A stretch of 64,000 nt of DNA, from positions 1,426,001-1,490,000 of the forward strand of contig NZ_FQXY01000010.1 in assembly GCF_900130125.1 (NCBI RefSeq), read 5' to 3'. The stretch's first letter is position 1; the number at the start of each line of letters is the position of its first letter. Positions 1 through 9,430 of this stretch are shown here, piece by piece. Origin of the DNA: Bacteroides congonensis. GTDB lineage: Bacteria > Bacteroidota > Bacteroidia > Bacteroidales > Bacteroidaceae. A program made the translations under genes and the position numbers. A model generated the notes under the pieces. The model searched no databases and was not told the origin of the DNA. It saw only the letters and a program-made list of their open reading frames with translations.

Positions 1-534
1 TTCTGCCCTCACTGTGACGGGCCGTTTTATAAAGGAAAACATGTAGCGGTAGTCGGCGGAGGAAATTCCGGTATCGAAGCAGCTATAGATTTGGCAGGTA
101 TCTGCTCTAAAGTTACTGTCTTTGAGTTTATGGATGAACTGAAAGCTGATAATGTACTTCAGGAACGACTAAAATCATTGCCGAACGTAGAGGTTTTTGT
201 AAGTTCTCAAACTACGGAAGTGATAGGAAACGGTGATAAACTGACTGCCCTGCGCATCAAAGACCGTAAAACAGAAGAAGAACGTCTCTTTGAACTGGAT
301 GGTGTGTTTGTACAAATCGGACTTTCTGCGAATAGCAGTGTATTCCGTGAAGTGGTGGAAACCAATCGCCCGGGTGAAATTGTGATTGATGCACATTGCC
401 GTACTAATGTGACGGGTATCTATGCAGCCGGAGATGTTTCGACCGTACCATATAAGCAAATCATTATCTCTATGGGAGAAGGAGCGAAAGCTGCGCTTTC
501 CGCATTTGATGATAGGGTGCGGGGTATTATTTGA
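1..534 (+). CDS. ahpF: Alkyl hydroperoxide reductase subunit F, C-terminal part (partial)
   Basis: The reading frame is open from base 1 and ends at TGA 532-534; the 5' part lies outside the window. The visible protein starts with CPHCDGP, the redox CxxC of AhpF/thioredoxin reductase, followed by the NAD(P)H-binding motif VGGGNSGIEAAIDLAG and, near the end, the FAD-binding segment GIYAAGDVSTVPYKQI. AhpF passes electrons from NADH through FAD and this disulfide to the peroxidase AhpC, in the cytoplasm. The CDGP form of the active site and the wording of the two nucleotide-binding motifs fit AhpF better than a stand-alone thioredoxin reductase. The N-terminal thioredoxin-fold domains of AhpF are not visible, so this distinction rests on similarity only. 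ahpC would be expected upstream. Confidence 0.85.
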   Translation, partial: FCPHCDGPFYKGKHVAVVGGGNSGIEAAIDLAGICSKVTVFEFMDELKADNVLQERLKSLPNVEVFVSSQTTEVIGNGDKLTALRIKDRKTEEERLFELDGVFVQIGLSANSSVFREVVETNRPGEIVIDAHCRTNVTGIYAAGDVSTVPYKQIIISMGEGAKAALSAFDDRVRGII

Positions 535-598
535 AACTTGCAGATATAATAGTCACACACAAACAATTCATGGTAAAAGCTGCAAAGGTATGGACACA

Positions 599-607
599 TA
601 TCTTTGC
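599..607 (+). promoter_or_regulatory. Putative -7 box for the phosphatase gene
   Basis: TATCTTTGC matches the Bacteroidales -7 consensus TAnnTTTG exactly. No good TTTG is present at -33. A start of transcription near 614 would rule out the upstream ATG at 604 and supports translation from 658 or 667. Confidence 0.45.
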
Positions 608-657
608 GGCCTTTTGTTTTTTCACTACCTTTGAGCCGCTTAACATTAACCCCAAAA

Positions 658-2493
658 ATGAGAAACATGAAAAAGAATCTTTTATTAATTATTGCTACTC
701 TATTTATTTTTCCGTTACAGGCTCAGAATACATTAAAGCTGATGACCTACAATATCAAAAATGCAAATGGCATGGATAATGTCTGTGATTTCCAGCGTGT
801 AGCGAATGTGATAAACAACGCTTCTCCTGATGTGGTGGCTATACAGGAAGTGGATAGTATGACAAGTCGAAGCGGACAGAAGTATGTATTAGGAGAAATT
901 GCCGACCGCACACAAATGCATGCCTACTTTGCACCCGCCATTAATTTTGATGGTGGAAAATATGGAATTGGACTGTTGACGAAACAAGTTCCCATACGTC
1001 TGCAAACTATACCTTTACCGGGAAGGGAAGAGGAACGTGCCCTGATTCTCGCGGAGTTTGAGGATTATATTTACTGTTGTACCCATATGTCGTTGACGGA
1101 AGAAGACCGAATGGAATCATTGAAGATGGTGAAATCGTTTACTGTTCCTTATAAAAAGCCTCTTTTCCTGGCCGGAGACATGAATGCCGAACCTGAATCC
1201 GGCTTTATTAAAGAACTGCAAAAGGATTTTCAGATACTTTCCAATCCCAAACAGCATACTTATCCGGCCCCTGAACCTAAGGAAACGATAGACTATATTA
1301 CAGCATTAAAATCAAACGCGAACGGCTTTGCTCTTATATCTGCCCGGGTATTGAATGAGCCTGTGGCTTCCGACCACCGTCCTATACTTGTAGAACTGCG
1401 TACTGCCGAAAAAGCAGACAAGATATTCCGCACGAAACCCTATTTACAGAATCCGGTAGGCAATGGCATTACAGTAATGTGGGAAACTACCGTCCCTGCA
1501 TATTGTTGGGTGGAATATGGTACAGACACTACCCGACTGAAACGTGCACGTACCATTGTAGACGGACAGGTGGTTTGCAATAACTACTTGCACAAAATAC
1601 GTATAGATGGTTTGCAACCCGGTCAGAAGTATTATTATCGTGTATGCTCACAGGAAATGCTGCTTTATCAGGCATATAAAAAGGTGTTCGGCAATACAGC
1701 ACAGTCGTTTTTCAGTGAGTTCACCCTTCCGGGAACGGATACAGACTCTTTCACTGCCATTGTTTTTAATGACCTGCATCAGCATACGCAAACTTTCCGT
1801 GCCTTGTGCAAGCAAATACAGAATATCAATTATGACTTCGTAGTTTTCAACGGTGATTGTGTGGACGACCCTGTCGATCATGAACAAGCTACTACTTTTA
1901 TCAGCGAACTGACCGAAGGTGTTCATGGCGACCGTATACCGACTTTCTTTATGCGCGGTAATCATGAAATCCGCAATGCATATTCTATTGGTTTGCGCAA
2001 TCATTACGACTATGTAGGAGACAAGACTTACGGCTCTTTCAACTGGGGAGATTCCCGTATTGTCATGCTCGACTGCGGAGAAGACAAACTGGATTCCCAC
2101 TGGGTATATTATGGCTTGAATGATTTTACTCAACTGCGTAATGAACAGGTCGATTTCCTGAAAAAGGAACTGTCCGCCAAAGAATTCAAGAAAGCGAAGA
2201 AACGTATCCTTATTCATCATATTCCGCTTTATGGTAATTATGAAAAGAATCTTTGTGCCGATTTATGGACTAATTTATTAGAGAAAGCACCTTTCAATGT
2301 GAGTTTGAATGCACATACCCATAAATATGCTTTTCATCCGAAGGGTGAGTTGGGCAATAATTATCCGGTCATTATTGGTGGCGGGTATAAGATGGACAGT
2401 GCTACTGTGATGATTCTGGAGAAGAAGAAAGATAAGTTGCGGATTAAGGTGCTGAATGTCGAAGGGGAAGTTTTGCTGGATATTACAGTCTAA
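658..2493 (+). CDS. Secreted endonuclease/exonuclease/phosphatase-domain and metallophosphoesterase fusion protein
   Basis: About 611 residues. A signal peptide (MKKNLLLIIATLFIFPLQAQ from the ATG at 667) predicts export. The first ~250 residues are an endonuclease/exonuclease/phosphatase fold: MTYNIKNANG, AIQEVD, AGDMNAEP, DYI and VASDHRPI are its metal and catalytic blocks. A fibronectin-like segment follows (KPYLQNPVGNGITVMWETT, as in purple acid phosphatase N-domains). The last ~270 residues are a calcineurin-like metallophosphoesterase with NDLH, GDCVDD, GNHE, IHH and NAHTHK metal ligands. Both enzymes cleave phosphate esters, so the protein probably has two phosphatase active sites for periplasmic or surface phosphate scavenging; substrates are unknown. 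The ATG at 604 is rejected because a -7 promoter box overlaps it; 658 and 667 are both possible. It is transcribed alone and ends at a strong bidirectional terminator. Confidence 0.8.
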   Translation: MRNMKKNLLLIIATLFIFPLQAQNTLKLMTYNIKNANGMDNVCDFQRVANVINNASPDVVAIQEVDSMTSRSGQKYVLGEIADRTQMHAYFAPAINFDGGKYGIGLLTKQVPIRLQTIPLPGREEERALILAEFEDYIYCCTHMSLTEEDRMESLKMVKSFTVPYKKPLFLAGDMNAEPESGFIKELQKDFQILSNPKQHTYPAPEPKETIDYITALKSNANGFALISARVLNEPVASDHRPILVELRTAEKADKIFRTKPYLQNPVGNGITVMWETTVPAYCWVEYGTDTTRLKRARTIVDGQVVCNNYLHKIRIDGLQPGQKYYYRVCSQEMLLYQAYKKVFGNTAQSFFSEFTLPGTDTDSFTAIVFNDLHQHTQTFRALCKQIQNINYDFVVFNGDCVDDPVDHEQATTFISELTEGVHGDRIPTFFMRGNHEIRNAYSIGLRNHYDYVGDKTYGSFNWGDSRIVMLDCGEDKLDSHWVYYGLNDFTQLRNEQVDFLKKELSAKEFKKAKKRILIHHIPLYGNYEKNLCADLWTNLLEKAPFNVSLNAHTHKYAFHPKGELGNNYPVIIGGGYKMDSATVMILEKKKDKLRIKVLNVEGEVLLDITV

Positions 2494-2512
2494 TCTTAAC
2501 TATATAAAAAAT

Positions 2513-2558
2513 AAAAGCCACAAGAGAAAACTAGTCCGGTTATCCTTGTGGCTTTTTT
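2513..2558. terminator. Bidirectional rho-independent terminator
   Basis: Perfect 12-bp arms (AAAAGCCACAAG at 2513-2524, CTTGTGGCTTTT at 2545-2556) enclose a 20-nt loop, with T-runs on both strands. It lies between the convergent phosphatase gene and fimbrial operon and can end both transcripts. Confidence 0.85.
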
Positions 2559-2573
2559 GCATATAAGATGCTG

Positions 2574-3467
2574 TTAATTGATATCGGTTTCTCCTCCCGA
2601 ATTTGTTCCGTCCCACGTTGTATTGACCCGTATTTCGAAAGAGGGGATATCTCCTGTAAACCGGGTGGAGATATCCAACAGTTGATTTCTCCGGATTGTC
2701 AGCGTATCTGTGACGGTTTCGTTATACGAAGGTTTTGTCTCTCCATTTCTGTACAGGCTTAACCGATAAACAGAACGCATTCCAACCGTTGTCGGAAAAG
2801 TTCCTAGCACAACAGAGATATCTTCATCTTCATTTGCTGCACGCATGAGTTTCTCTATCGGGATAAATTTGGTTACTTCCATTTGTCCGGAGTAATCTCC
2901 GTCAATCATTTTTTTGTTTCCTAAATTGGTCATCGTCATCTCGATTCCCGTCAAGTCTTCGGGTATATCGCTGAATGTATAACGAATTACTCCATGTGCA
3001 CGCTCCATATAAGCGTTATATTCGCTTTGGCAATCGCAATCTACCCGGAAGGGAAAACAGACAGCGAAATAATCTTCTTTATTTTCTACACCTGCATAGG
3101 TAAAGAATAGGTCGGTAGGTACATTCCCGCCTACGTAAGCACTACAATTACTCACAAGGGCCAGGCAATAGTCTCCAAAGGCAAGTCCTTTACGCTGAAA
3201 AGTATAGGGTGAAGCTACGTAGGTTGTGCAGTCCGGGATACGTCCTTCTTCTGCCAGGGCGTTGTCTTTGAACAGGAAATAATGAATGTCTTTGATGCGG
3301 GTATTGAAAGAAACTTCCATGTCTGTCCGGTAATCATGGGTGACTGCCTGGAACTTTTCTACGTAAATGTTGATTTTCACGTCTCCCGTAGGACATGGAT
3401 CCAATGTCTCATGAACACATCCTGCAAGCAGTATTATGGACAGCAAGAATAATAATCTGGTATTCAT
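2574..3467 (-). CDS. FimB/Mfa2-like fimbrial lipoprotein
   Basis: 297 residues. The N-terminus MNTRLLFLLSIILLAGC carries a lipobox, so the mature protein is lipidated. The body resembles the FimB/Mfa2 family of Bacteroidales fimbrial anchors: DPCPTGDVKINIYVEKF after the lipid cysteine, a two-sandwich layout, and a C-terminal strand region ending in VNTTWDGTNSGGE. In Porphyromonas gingivalis, FimB and Mfa2 anchor the pilus base in the outer membrane and limit its length. It is the last gene of the fimbrial operon, 11 bp after the preceding gene and just before the terminator. Anchor versus tip role cannot be settled from sequence. Confidence 0.7.
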   Translation of the reverse strand: MNTRLLFLLSIILLAGCVHETLDPCPTGDVKINIYVEKFQAVTHDYRTDMEVSFNTRIKDIHYFLFKDNALAEEGRIPDCTTYVASPYTFQRKGLAFGDYCLALVSNCSAYVGGNVPTDLFFTYAGVENKEDYFAVCFPFRVDCDCQSEYNAYMERAHGVIRYTFSDIPEDLTGIEMTMTNLGNKKMIDGDYSGQMEVTKFIPIEKLMRAANEDEDISVVLGTFPTTVGMRSVYRLSLYRNGETKPSYNETVTDTLTIRRNQLLDISTRFTGDIPSFEIRVNTTWDGTNSGGETDIN

Positions 3468-3478
3468 ATCAAAAGAAA

Positions 3479-4678
3479 TTAGGGTATGTTACATTCATAA
3501 TTAGAATCGAACAAATCTTGGTTGCTTTCATCCTCCAAATATTCTAATCCCACTTGCAATTGTGGGGAAGCGGTATCCGGGTCGACTTCATCCGTTGTTC
3601 GGAAAACGAATTGCCGGATGGCGTTGTTTTTCAATTTTAAACCGGAAATCGGCTGCGAATATACATAGGTGAAACCACCCTGACCGGATTGTCCGGCAAT
3701 CTTGAACGCTTCCAGTTGGTAGTCAACTTGCCGGGTGTCATCCGTAAAAACAAAAGGAGAATAAATTGTCACATGACCGGAAATCATTTTGTATTGTATT
3801 CCTGTTTTGGCAACCCGCCAATTCGGGTCAATATTGGTACATATCTCGATCTCCGTGGTCGGAGTGCGATGATTGTAATAAGCGTCTCCCCAGCAATCCA
3901 GACCGTCACAAAAAGGATTTCCCGTCTGGGTGGCTTTTAATGTGGCATATACGGTATGCTGGGTTGTTACAAAGTTGAATTTATTTTCTTTAGATTCCTC
4001 GTCTTTCAATAAGAAACGCAGTTGTGCCACTTTGCGTGCGAAAGCGATGTGGGTATTTCCGTTCACGGGATTTGAGTGTAGTCCGGATGTTTTTTCCACT
4101 GTAAATTCCGCTGTTCCTGCAAAGACCTCATAGCGTACCTCCCGTTTGCCGATATTCGCATAAAAGGGATCTGTCTGGTAACTGTATGTATAGGCATGAG
4201 CAATAGTATCAGCCGCACCCTTGACGATTGCTCCCGGAATCAAGTTGGGATTCCAAACAGTTGAGCGGGGATTTAGTACTACCAATACCCGATAGTGTCC
4301 CGGACGTAATGTCAATTGAAGGTCATTGAAACGGGTATCGTCTGTGATGGATACTTGGGCATATGTTCCGGCTGTCGTTAATTTCCGTTGGGTCAGTGTA
4401 TCCACATACCATTTATCGCCAATTTCTTTTATTACCAGGCATTTGTAGGAGTTGGCAATAATAGAACGGATATTCCCTGCTGCCCGTGAGGACATTGGGC
4501 GATAGTCCGTATTACCTTCCAGCTGCATTTCCGGTAATGACAGGCTGAGGGAGACATTCACCTTGTCTTTTCCCATAATGTTTCTGTTTATCAGACTATC
4601 ATTTTCGTCCGGTTCCGAGCATGCCAGCAACAGGATGAAAATGCAGACCAGCATTCCGATTATCTTTTCCTTTATCAT
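3479..4678 (-). CDS. Fimbrial accessory (tip or adaptor) lipoprotein
   Basis: 399 residues with a lipobox in MIKEKIIGMLVCIFILLLAC. After a short polar linker comes a beta-rich body. Such lipoproteins are exported as precursors in the FimA/Mfa1 systems and assembled after removal of an N-terminal strand. The segment AFARKVAQLRFLLKD is like the fimbrillin core segment RRVAQLTFILKR found in the protein two genes upstream. Its place between two other fimbrial subunit genes (22 bp and 11 bp gaps) supports a minor subunit at the tip. No adhesin or lectin motif was recognised, so the ligand is unknown. Confidence 0.6.
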   Translation of the reverse strand: MIKEKIIGMLVCIFILLLACSEPDENDSLINRNIMGKDKVNVSLSLSLPEMQLEGNTDYRPMSSRAAGNIRSIIANSYKCLVIKEIGDKWYVDTLTQRKLTTAGTYAQVSITDDTRFNDLQLTLRPGHYRVLVVLNPRSTVWNPNLIPGAIVKGAADTIAHAYTYSYQTDPFYANIGKREVRYEVFAGTAEFTVEKTSGLHSNPVNGNTHIAFARKVAQLRFLLKDEESKENKFNFVTTQHTVYATLKATQTGNPFCDGLDCWGDAYYNHRTPTTEIEICTNIDPNWRVAKTGIQYKMISGHVTIYSPFVFTDDTRQVDYQLEAFKIAGQSGQGGFTYVYSQPISGLKLKNNAIRQFVFRTTDEVDPDTASPQLQVGLEYLEDESNQDLFDSNYECNIP

Positions 4679-4700
4679 ATTCTTTCTATATCTTTATAAG

Positions 4701-5804
4701 TTAATTCCATACGGTATTTACATCTATGCCCGATGTGTGGTCGATATCTATTATCCGGTTGCACGGGAGTCCGGCATTGTTGACGGTGAAGTGATCCGGT
4801 AGTATGTCCAGTCCGGGTGATTCGGAATTTTGAGGTAGACGGAGTGACAGAAGTCCGGTTGTGAAACATTCTGTCCCGTGGATATGGGCGGTTTCCGTGT
4901 GGTTACATATCGGAGTGGTATCGTAATAATGAAAAAACATTGATACCCGAACCTCTTGTCGGGTGGGCAGTAGGCAGGTACCTTTTAGTATAGCCCCACC
5001 GGGAATAGAGTCTGCCACTTCTACCGGAACATTTGTTTGGGGAAGCGGAACCTTTTGTCCTTCCGGGGTCAGGGAGAAATGAATGGTATGGTTCAACGTA
5101 ATTTCCGAACCTGGCAAGACAACCGGGTGATTGCCGGAGTCAAATGTTATCAGACGCGGCACTCCTTCATAAGTAATGTCAATAGAAGAAATCCTGTCCA
5201 TGACCGATGCCACTGTTTTATCATTCACCGGAACCGGGTCACTGACGCCCCCCGGACCTGCTTTATAAAAACAAAACAACATCTGACCCACTAGCCGTGT
5301 CAGTTCTCCGTGAATGGTTCCGGTTTGTAGAATTTCGTTGCCTGTGAGGTCTTTAATCCCGTAGTAATTGTCTACTGACAGGCTGTCATTTGCCATTTCT
5401 ATCGCCACCTTTTCCCATTCGGTACCAAAAGCGAAAGGAGAATTGCCGGAATGTCTCACGTGTATTTCGGGAGTTTGTTCCGGAGTGGCGATAAAAAGGA
5501 ACCGGTAGTTTTTTTTATTCAGGTCGGCCAGACTGATCTTCAGTCTGGTAGAACTGCTGATAACTTGTGGCAGGGAGTCGGAAAGACGATAGTTGTTGCC
5601 GCTTTCACTGCTGAACACATAAAGTCTGGTTAGCAAGCCGTTGTCGGAGATTCCTTGCCGGAAGTCCGTCCGGAGTGATATGTCCGGTTTGCTATCCACC
5701 CAATCCGGTGTGAACGACTGTGATTCCGTGCAAGCGTGGAAAAATCCTCCAATGATAGTTGCCAAACCGGAAAAGACGATGTATTTTACGGGTATTTTCT
5801 TCAT
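4701..5804 (-). CDS. Fimbrial accessory lipoprotein, FimA/Mfa superfamily
   Basis: 367 residues. The signal peptide ends in a lipobox-like GGFFHAC. The body is beta-rich and ends CNRIIDIDHTSGIDVNTVW, the type of C-terminal strand (short hydrophobic strand ending in TVW or TTW) also seen in the neighbouring fimbrial proteins. The gene is co-oriented and closely spaced with the other subunits. It is probably a minor or tip subunit of the same pilus; the sequence does not show which. Confidence 0.6.
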   Translation of the reverse strand: MKKIPVKYIVFSGLATIIGGFFHACTESQSFTPDWVDSKPDISLRTDFRQGISDNGLLTRLYVFSSESGNNYRLSDSLPQVISSSTRLKISLADLNKKNYRFLFIATPEQTPEIHVRHSGNSPFAFGTEWEKVAIEMANDSLSVDNYYGIKDLTGNEILQTGTIHGELTRLVGQMLFCFYKAGPGGVSDPVPVNDKTVASVMDRISSIDITYEGVPRLITFDSGNHPVVLPGSEITLNHTIHFSLTPEGQKVPLPQTNVPVEVADSIPGGAILKGTCLLPTRQEVRVSMFFHYYDTTPICNHTETAHIHGTECFTTGLLSLRLPQNSESPGLDILPDHFTVNNAGLPCNRIIDIDHTSGIDVNTVWN

Positions 5805-5830
5805 AGGATGTTTGGTTTATATGATTTTTA

Positions 5831-6790
5831 TTATTCCCATATTCCTTCATCTCCATTGGTTCGTCCGGAAATGGGAAGGTTTTGGATAGTTACTCCTATA
5901 TCAAAGTAGGAAGAGGTGAGCCATAGGCTGACTTCCAGTTTACGGTTGGCCTCAAGCTTGCCGGACAGTTGAAGGGGCGGATAGGGCTCTCCCGATACGG
6001 GGACGAGTGTGATGTTCAGGCCGGCATCTGTCCCGGTGGCGGCGGGAAAGACAAAAGGGCCTGTAAACGTTGCGAATCCTTGCGTGTCGATACTTTCATA
6101 TTCGGCAGCGGAGTAGTTGCGGATAAGTGTACCTTCTCCTGAAGTATTCAGATAGTTGCATTGCCGGGCAATGCCTGTTAGCTCGACCCGAAGTTCGCGG
6201 ATATTCTCCAGTACATGATGTCCTTCACTATAAGGTTGGGGAATGTAGTCATCCCCTTCTTTGTATCCTCTTTTCAATATGAATGTCAATTGGGCGACTC
6301 TTCTTTTTAACGTACATTCAATCTCATCGCCGCCGGCAATGGTATAAACAGAATCAGCAACGGTAGGTTCCGGAAGAAAAAGTTCACCGGCGGGAAGAAT
6401 ATTCCCGGGATGTTCGCTGTCTGTGAGGGTGGCGAAGCAAAGTTGCTCGAAGGTGACTGTATGATCCAAGGAAGCCGGAAGCACATTTGTCTGATTGTCT
6501 AACAGACCGGTAAATAGGAACTTATAATCGCCTACCAGAAGCCGGGCAGTCATTGTTCCTTCTGCCGACCAGCCGTCGGTTATCGTCGAATCATACCGGA
6601 AGCTGTTTCCTTCCTTACGGAATATGTACACACACTGTGGTTGGGGGCCGCTTTTGAAAGCGACCCTTGTAATCCCTGCCGGGATATTCTCTTCCGGCAT
6701 GCCGGAACTGGTTGTCAGTTCCTCTTGTCCGGAACAGGAGAATAACAACGGCAGGAATGCTAGAGAAACGATAATTAACCGCATACACAT
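5831..6790 (-). CDS. Fimbrial accessory lipoprotein
   Basis: 319 residues from the first ATG; a second in-frame ATG at 6784 gives a more usual signal peptide (MRLIIVSLAFLPLLFSC, lipobox LLFSC). The mature region contains RRVAQLTFILKRG, a fimbrillin core strand, and a C-terminal GVTIQNLPISGRTNGDEGIWE. It lies directly after the major fimbrillin (17 bp gap). In the P. gingivalis fim and mfa operons this position holds accessory proteins that join the shaft or tip. No ligand-binding motif was recognised. Confidence 0.6.
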   Translation of the reverse strand: MCMRLIIVSLAFLPLLFSCSGQEELTTSSGMPEENIPAGITRVAFKSGPQPQCVYIFRKEGNSFRYDSTITDGWSAEGTMTARLLVGDYKFLFTGLLDNQTNVLPASLDHTVTFEQLCFATLTDSEHPGNILPAGELFLPEPTVADSVYTIAGGDEIECTLKRRVAQLTFILKRGYKEGDDYIPQPYSEGHHVLENIRELRVELTGIARQCNYLNTSGEGTLIRNYSAAEYESIDTQGFATFTGPFVFPAATGTDAGLNITLVPVSGEPYPPLQLSGKLEANRKLEVSLWLTSSYFDIGVTIQNLPISGRTNGDEGIWE

Positions 6791-6807
6791 AAGTATAACG
6801 CTGTTTT

Positions 6808-7944
6808 TTAGTTTATCTCACCGTCAACAGAATTGGCTTCCAACCAAGCCGTATCAATTGTTACGTTGAATTTGACATCCGTGTTGAATACGGTTCCGCT
6901 TAAAACATAAATTTTGACGAGAGTCACCTTGTTACGTTCCAACGGGAGATTTTTCGGAGCAACAATGGTGCGTTTGTCTCCTAAGCCGTTTGTTAGTACT
7001 AAGGTAAGGTTTGTGGTATTGATAGCCTCATCGTATGGTAACAAGTAAGCTCCATGCACATGCGCGGAACCGGTCTTGATGTCATCCGTCTTGATATTAT
7101 CGTAATTCAGAAAACCGGTGGTACCTACCTTGGTATCGTCAGTAGAGGTACCGCGGGTGACTGTATTTCCCAGGTCGGGAACAGTGAAATTCTCATTAAA
7201 CAAAGAGCCTTCGTCCGTTGTTGTTTTGGTACCGAGCAGGTTGACATTCCTGTTCAGTCCGGTAAACTGCATTTCGATGTCGGCAAGTTGTGACACTCCA
7301 AATACATCTGCGCTGTCGGAAACTTCGGTATAAGTTCCGTCATCGTTTTTCTTGGCTTGGATGAACATGATGTCCACACGTGACACAGCGCGGCTTAATG
7401 ATGCACTGACAGATTCGTTGGCTGTAGGATTAATGCCTAATGTGTAGGAATGCAGATCTTCGATCGTACCTTTCTCCAGGAAGAACACAGATGAACCGTC
7501 TACCGTTCCATGGCTAATGTTGAGGTCGTCGGTCAGTTCTGTTGTCACCGGAGTAAGGGAAGGGAGAGCAAACCCGCCGTCTTTTGCCAGTCCGTAGGTG
7601 GAGACAAACTTGTATTCGCCTATGGGCAGGCGGACGGTTCCGGACAAAACGTTATTCTCGTAATTCATACCGGCAGTCGGGATGTCCTGTGCGTAGAAGT
7701 ACCCTTCGCCGGCGGGTGTTTTCTTGAATGCCATGATGCGGAAGTTATCCTTCGTGATGGCTGCCGGGTTAACACTGCGCGAAAGCGGTGAATAGTAATT
7801 CCCCGTATTCGCATTCATCTCAAATTTGACGGTGGTTGTTTCACTGTTGTCCGGTAACAGGGTGTTGTCTACCGTTGCGTCGTCCGAACAAGCGGCCAGG
7901 CATGCAAACATAGCCACTAACAAATTGGTCTTTTTAATTTCCAT
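6808..7944 (-). CDS. Major fimbrillin-like structural subunit (FimA/Mfa1 superfamily)
   Basis: 378 residues. MEIKKTNLLVAMFACLAAC is a lipoprotein signal. A propeptide of ~40 residues leads to PLSRS, where a basic residue could be the site for the trypsin-like cleavage known to mature FimA and Mfa1. The body is Thr/Asn-rich and beta-strand-rich, ends KFNVTIDTAWLEANSVDGEI, and contains SLSRAVSRVDIMFIQAKK, a fimbrillin core strand. These subunits polymerise by C-terminal strand exchange into type V pili on the surface. It follows the OmpA-like and DUF3575 genes, as major subunits do in Bacteroides fimbrial loci. Calling it the main shaft protein is inference from position. Confidence 0.68.
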   Translation of the reverse strand: MEIKKTNLLVAMFACLAACSDDATVDNTLLPDNSETTTVKFEMNANTGNYYSPLSRSVNPAAITKDNFRIMAFKKTPAGEGYFYAQDIPTAGMNYENNVLSGTVRLPIGEYKFVSTYGLAKDGGFALPSLTPVTTELTDDLNISHGTVDGSSVFFLEKGTIEDLHSYTLGINPTANESVSASLSRAVSRVDIMFIQAKKNDDGTYTEVSDSADVFGVSQLADIEMQFTGLNRNVNLLGTKTTTDEGSLFNENFTVPDLGNTVTRGTSTDDTKVGTTGFLNYDNIKTDDIKTGSAHVHGAYLLPYDEAINTTNLTLVLTNGLGDKRTIVAPKNLPLERNKVTLVKIYVLSGTVFNTDVKFNVTIDTAWLEANSVDGEIN

Positions 7945-7984
7945 TTTTAAAAAGGTTTAGGATTAATAATTAATATAATTGGTG

Positions 7985-9403
7985 CTATTGAATAGCCATA
8001 AGTGTGTTGATTTCCTGTAAGTTCGCTACTGCTTCCTTACAGCCGCAGGCACATGCTTTCTCGAAGCAGTGTTTGGCATCATTTATTTTTCCTTCCCGGT
8101 AGAGCAGGATGCCAAGATTATTCTGTACTTCCGGTGAGTGGCTGATTTTCTCGAGGCAGGACCGGGCGCGTCCCACGTCCCCCATTTCAATGGCTACGGC
8201 AGCCAGATTGTTCCGGGCGGCAATGTTATCGGGATAAAGGGTGAGCATTTCGCCGAACAGTTCATTAAACTTCGGTGAACCTGCCGGATAGCCTTGTGCG
8301 ATGATATACATTTCGTTCAGGCTTACCTGTTCCGGATGAGTGGCAAGCCGCTCTTCGGCTTGTTCTCTGGTGAAAGGTTTCACTGTATAGCCGGCATCAC
8401 ATACCACGCGGCGTAAAGACGGGTAAATGTTGTGTAACAGGCTGGCGTAGACGGCACCGTTGTCAAGCCCGCGGATATAACTGTCACGTACATCCGGATT
8501 TGAGATGCTGTCGATGATCGCTAGCAGTTGGTCACGGTAAGGAGGATTTTCTTTCGTGATACTTCTGCGTAGTCCGTCCCAGTCCTCGGAAGCGGCGACG
8601 GTGTTCAATATATATCTTTTCGGAGTGTATCTTTTTTCCAGAAACACCTTCAATGCTTGCGCACGGTTGCCGGAAAGACGGGTGTTATAGTCATATTTCC
8701 CTTCCGGAGAGGCGTAACCGACAATGCTGATTGAATCGACTGTGATATACGGGTCATTTGCCAGCTCGGAAATGAGGCTGTCCGCTTTGGCCAGTTCAAG
8801 ATGATTGTTCATGAAGTCAGGCAGAATATCCCATTTGGCCTGATGAAAGTTGAGGTAAAGGGAGACATTCTTGTGAAGAACTTTCTGTTCGGCTTTGGGG
8901 ATAATGTAGCTTACATTCAACTTCTTGGGAATGTATGCCAGAGATATGTCTTCCAGGTCATGCTGACAATCGGCACAACCTGTGACTGTGCTCTCCAATA
9001 CTAATCGGCTGCCATACATCCAGGAATGGAAAGGAATCCGGCGTGAATAAGCTATTTGGGTATGACCCGATTCTATCAGTTGTTTCATATTATAGTCAGG
9101 GAACTCGCTTGTTGCTTCTCCGTTGAAACGGGCGAGTCGATGATTAACTTTATTCCGGACGTTTCCTGTGAACAGGAGAGGAGGCAGGCGGAGAGTGTCG
9201 CTTTTCCCAATGAGAACCGGGTGCACTGTGAGTTGTTCGTTAGGGGAAATAGCGATGCCGTCACATTCGAATAGAATGTTCAGTTCTATGAGATCGCCTT
9301 TATGGAGGGCGGTACAGTCAATGACTTTCAGTCCGGACTTTTCTGCTGCATAGGCAGAAAGGGATAGTAGGGCAAAGAGAGTGTAAAGTAGTATTCTTCC
9401 CAT
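7985..9403 (-). CDS. DUF3868/OmpA-family outer-membrane protein with TPR-like C-terminus
   Basis: 472 residues with a Sec signal (MGRILLYTLFALLSLSAYA). Residues ~20-165 match the DUF3868 type domain, including ESTVTGCADCQ. Residues ~185-310 form an OmpA-like peptidoglycan-binding domain (DSISIVGYASPEGKYDYN, RLSGNRAQALKVFLEKRY). The final ~110 residues form tandem helical hairpins (AARNNLAAVAIEMGD, VQNNLGILLYREGK) of TPR/Sel1 type. Such proteins sit with a DUF3575 protein at the head of Bacteroidales fimbrial operons and probably support envelope anchoring or assembly. Gaps to its neighbours are 40 and 27 bp, so it is likely in the same transcript. Confidence 0.75.
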   Translation of the reverse strand: MGRILLYTLFALLSLSAYAAEKSGLKVIDCTALHKGDLIELNILFECDGIAISPNEQLTVHPVLIGKSDTLRLPPLLFTGNVRNKVNHRLARFNGEATSEFPDYNMKQLIESGHTQIAYSRRIPFHSWMYGSRLVLESTVTGCADCQHDLEDISLAYIPKKLNVSYIIPKAEQKVLHKNVSLYLNFHQAKWDILPDFMNNHLELAKADSLISELANDPYITVDSISIVGYASPEGKYDYNTRLSGNRAQALKVFLEKRYTPKRYILNTVAASEDWDGLRRSITKENPPYRDQLLAIIDSISNPDVRDSYIRGLDNGAVYASLLHNIYPSLRRVVCDAGYTVKPFTREQAEERLATHPEQVSLNEMYIIAQGYPAGSPKFNELFGEMLTLYPDNIAARNNLAAVAIEMGDVGRARSCLEKISHSPEVQNNLGILLYREGKINDAKHCFEKACACGCKEAVANLQEINTLMAIQ

Positions 9404-9430
9404 GGTTTTCAGTATAAATGTGATATGTAA

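Noticed and set aside
1648..2220. 190-residue open frame on the minus strand
   Set aside because: Shadow of the metallophosphoesterase domain; no signal, motif or promoter of its own.
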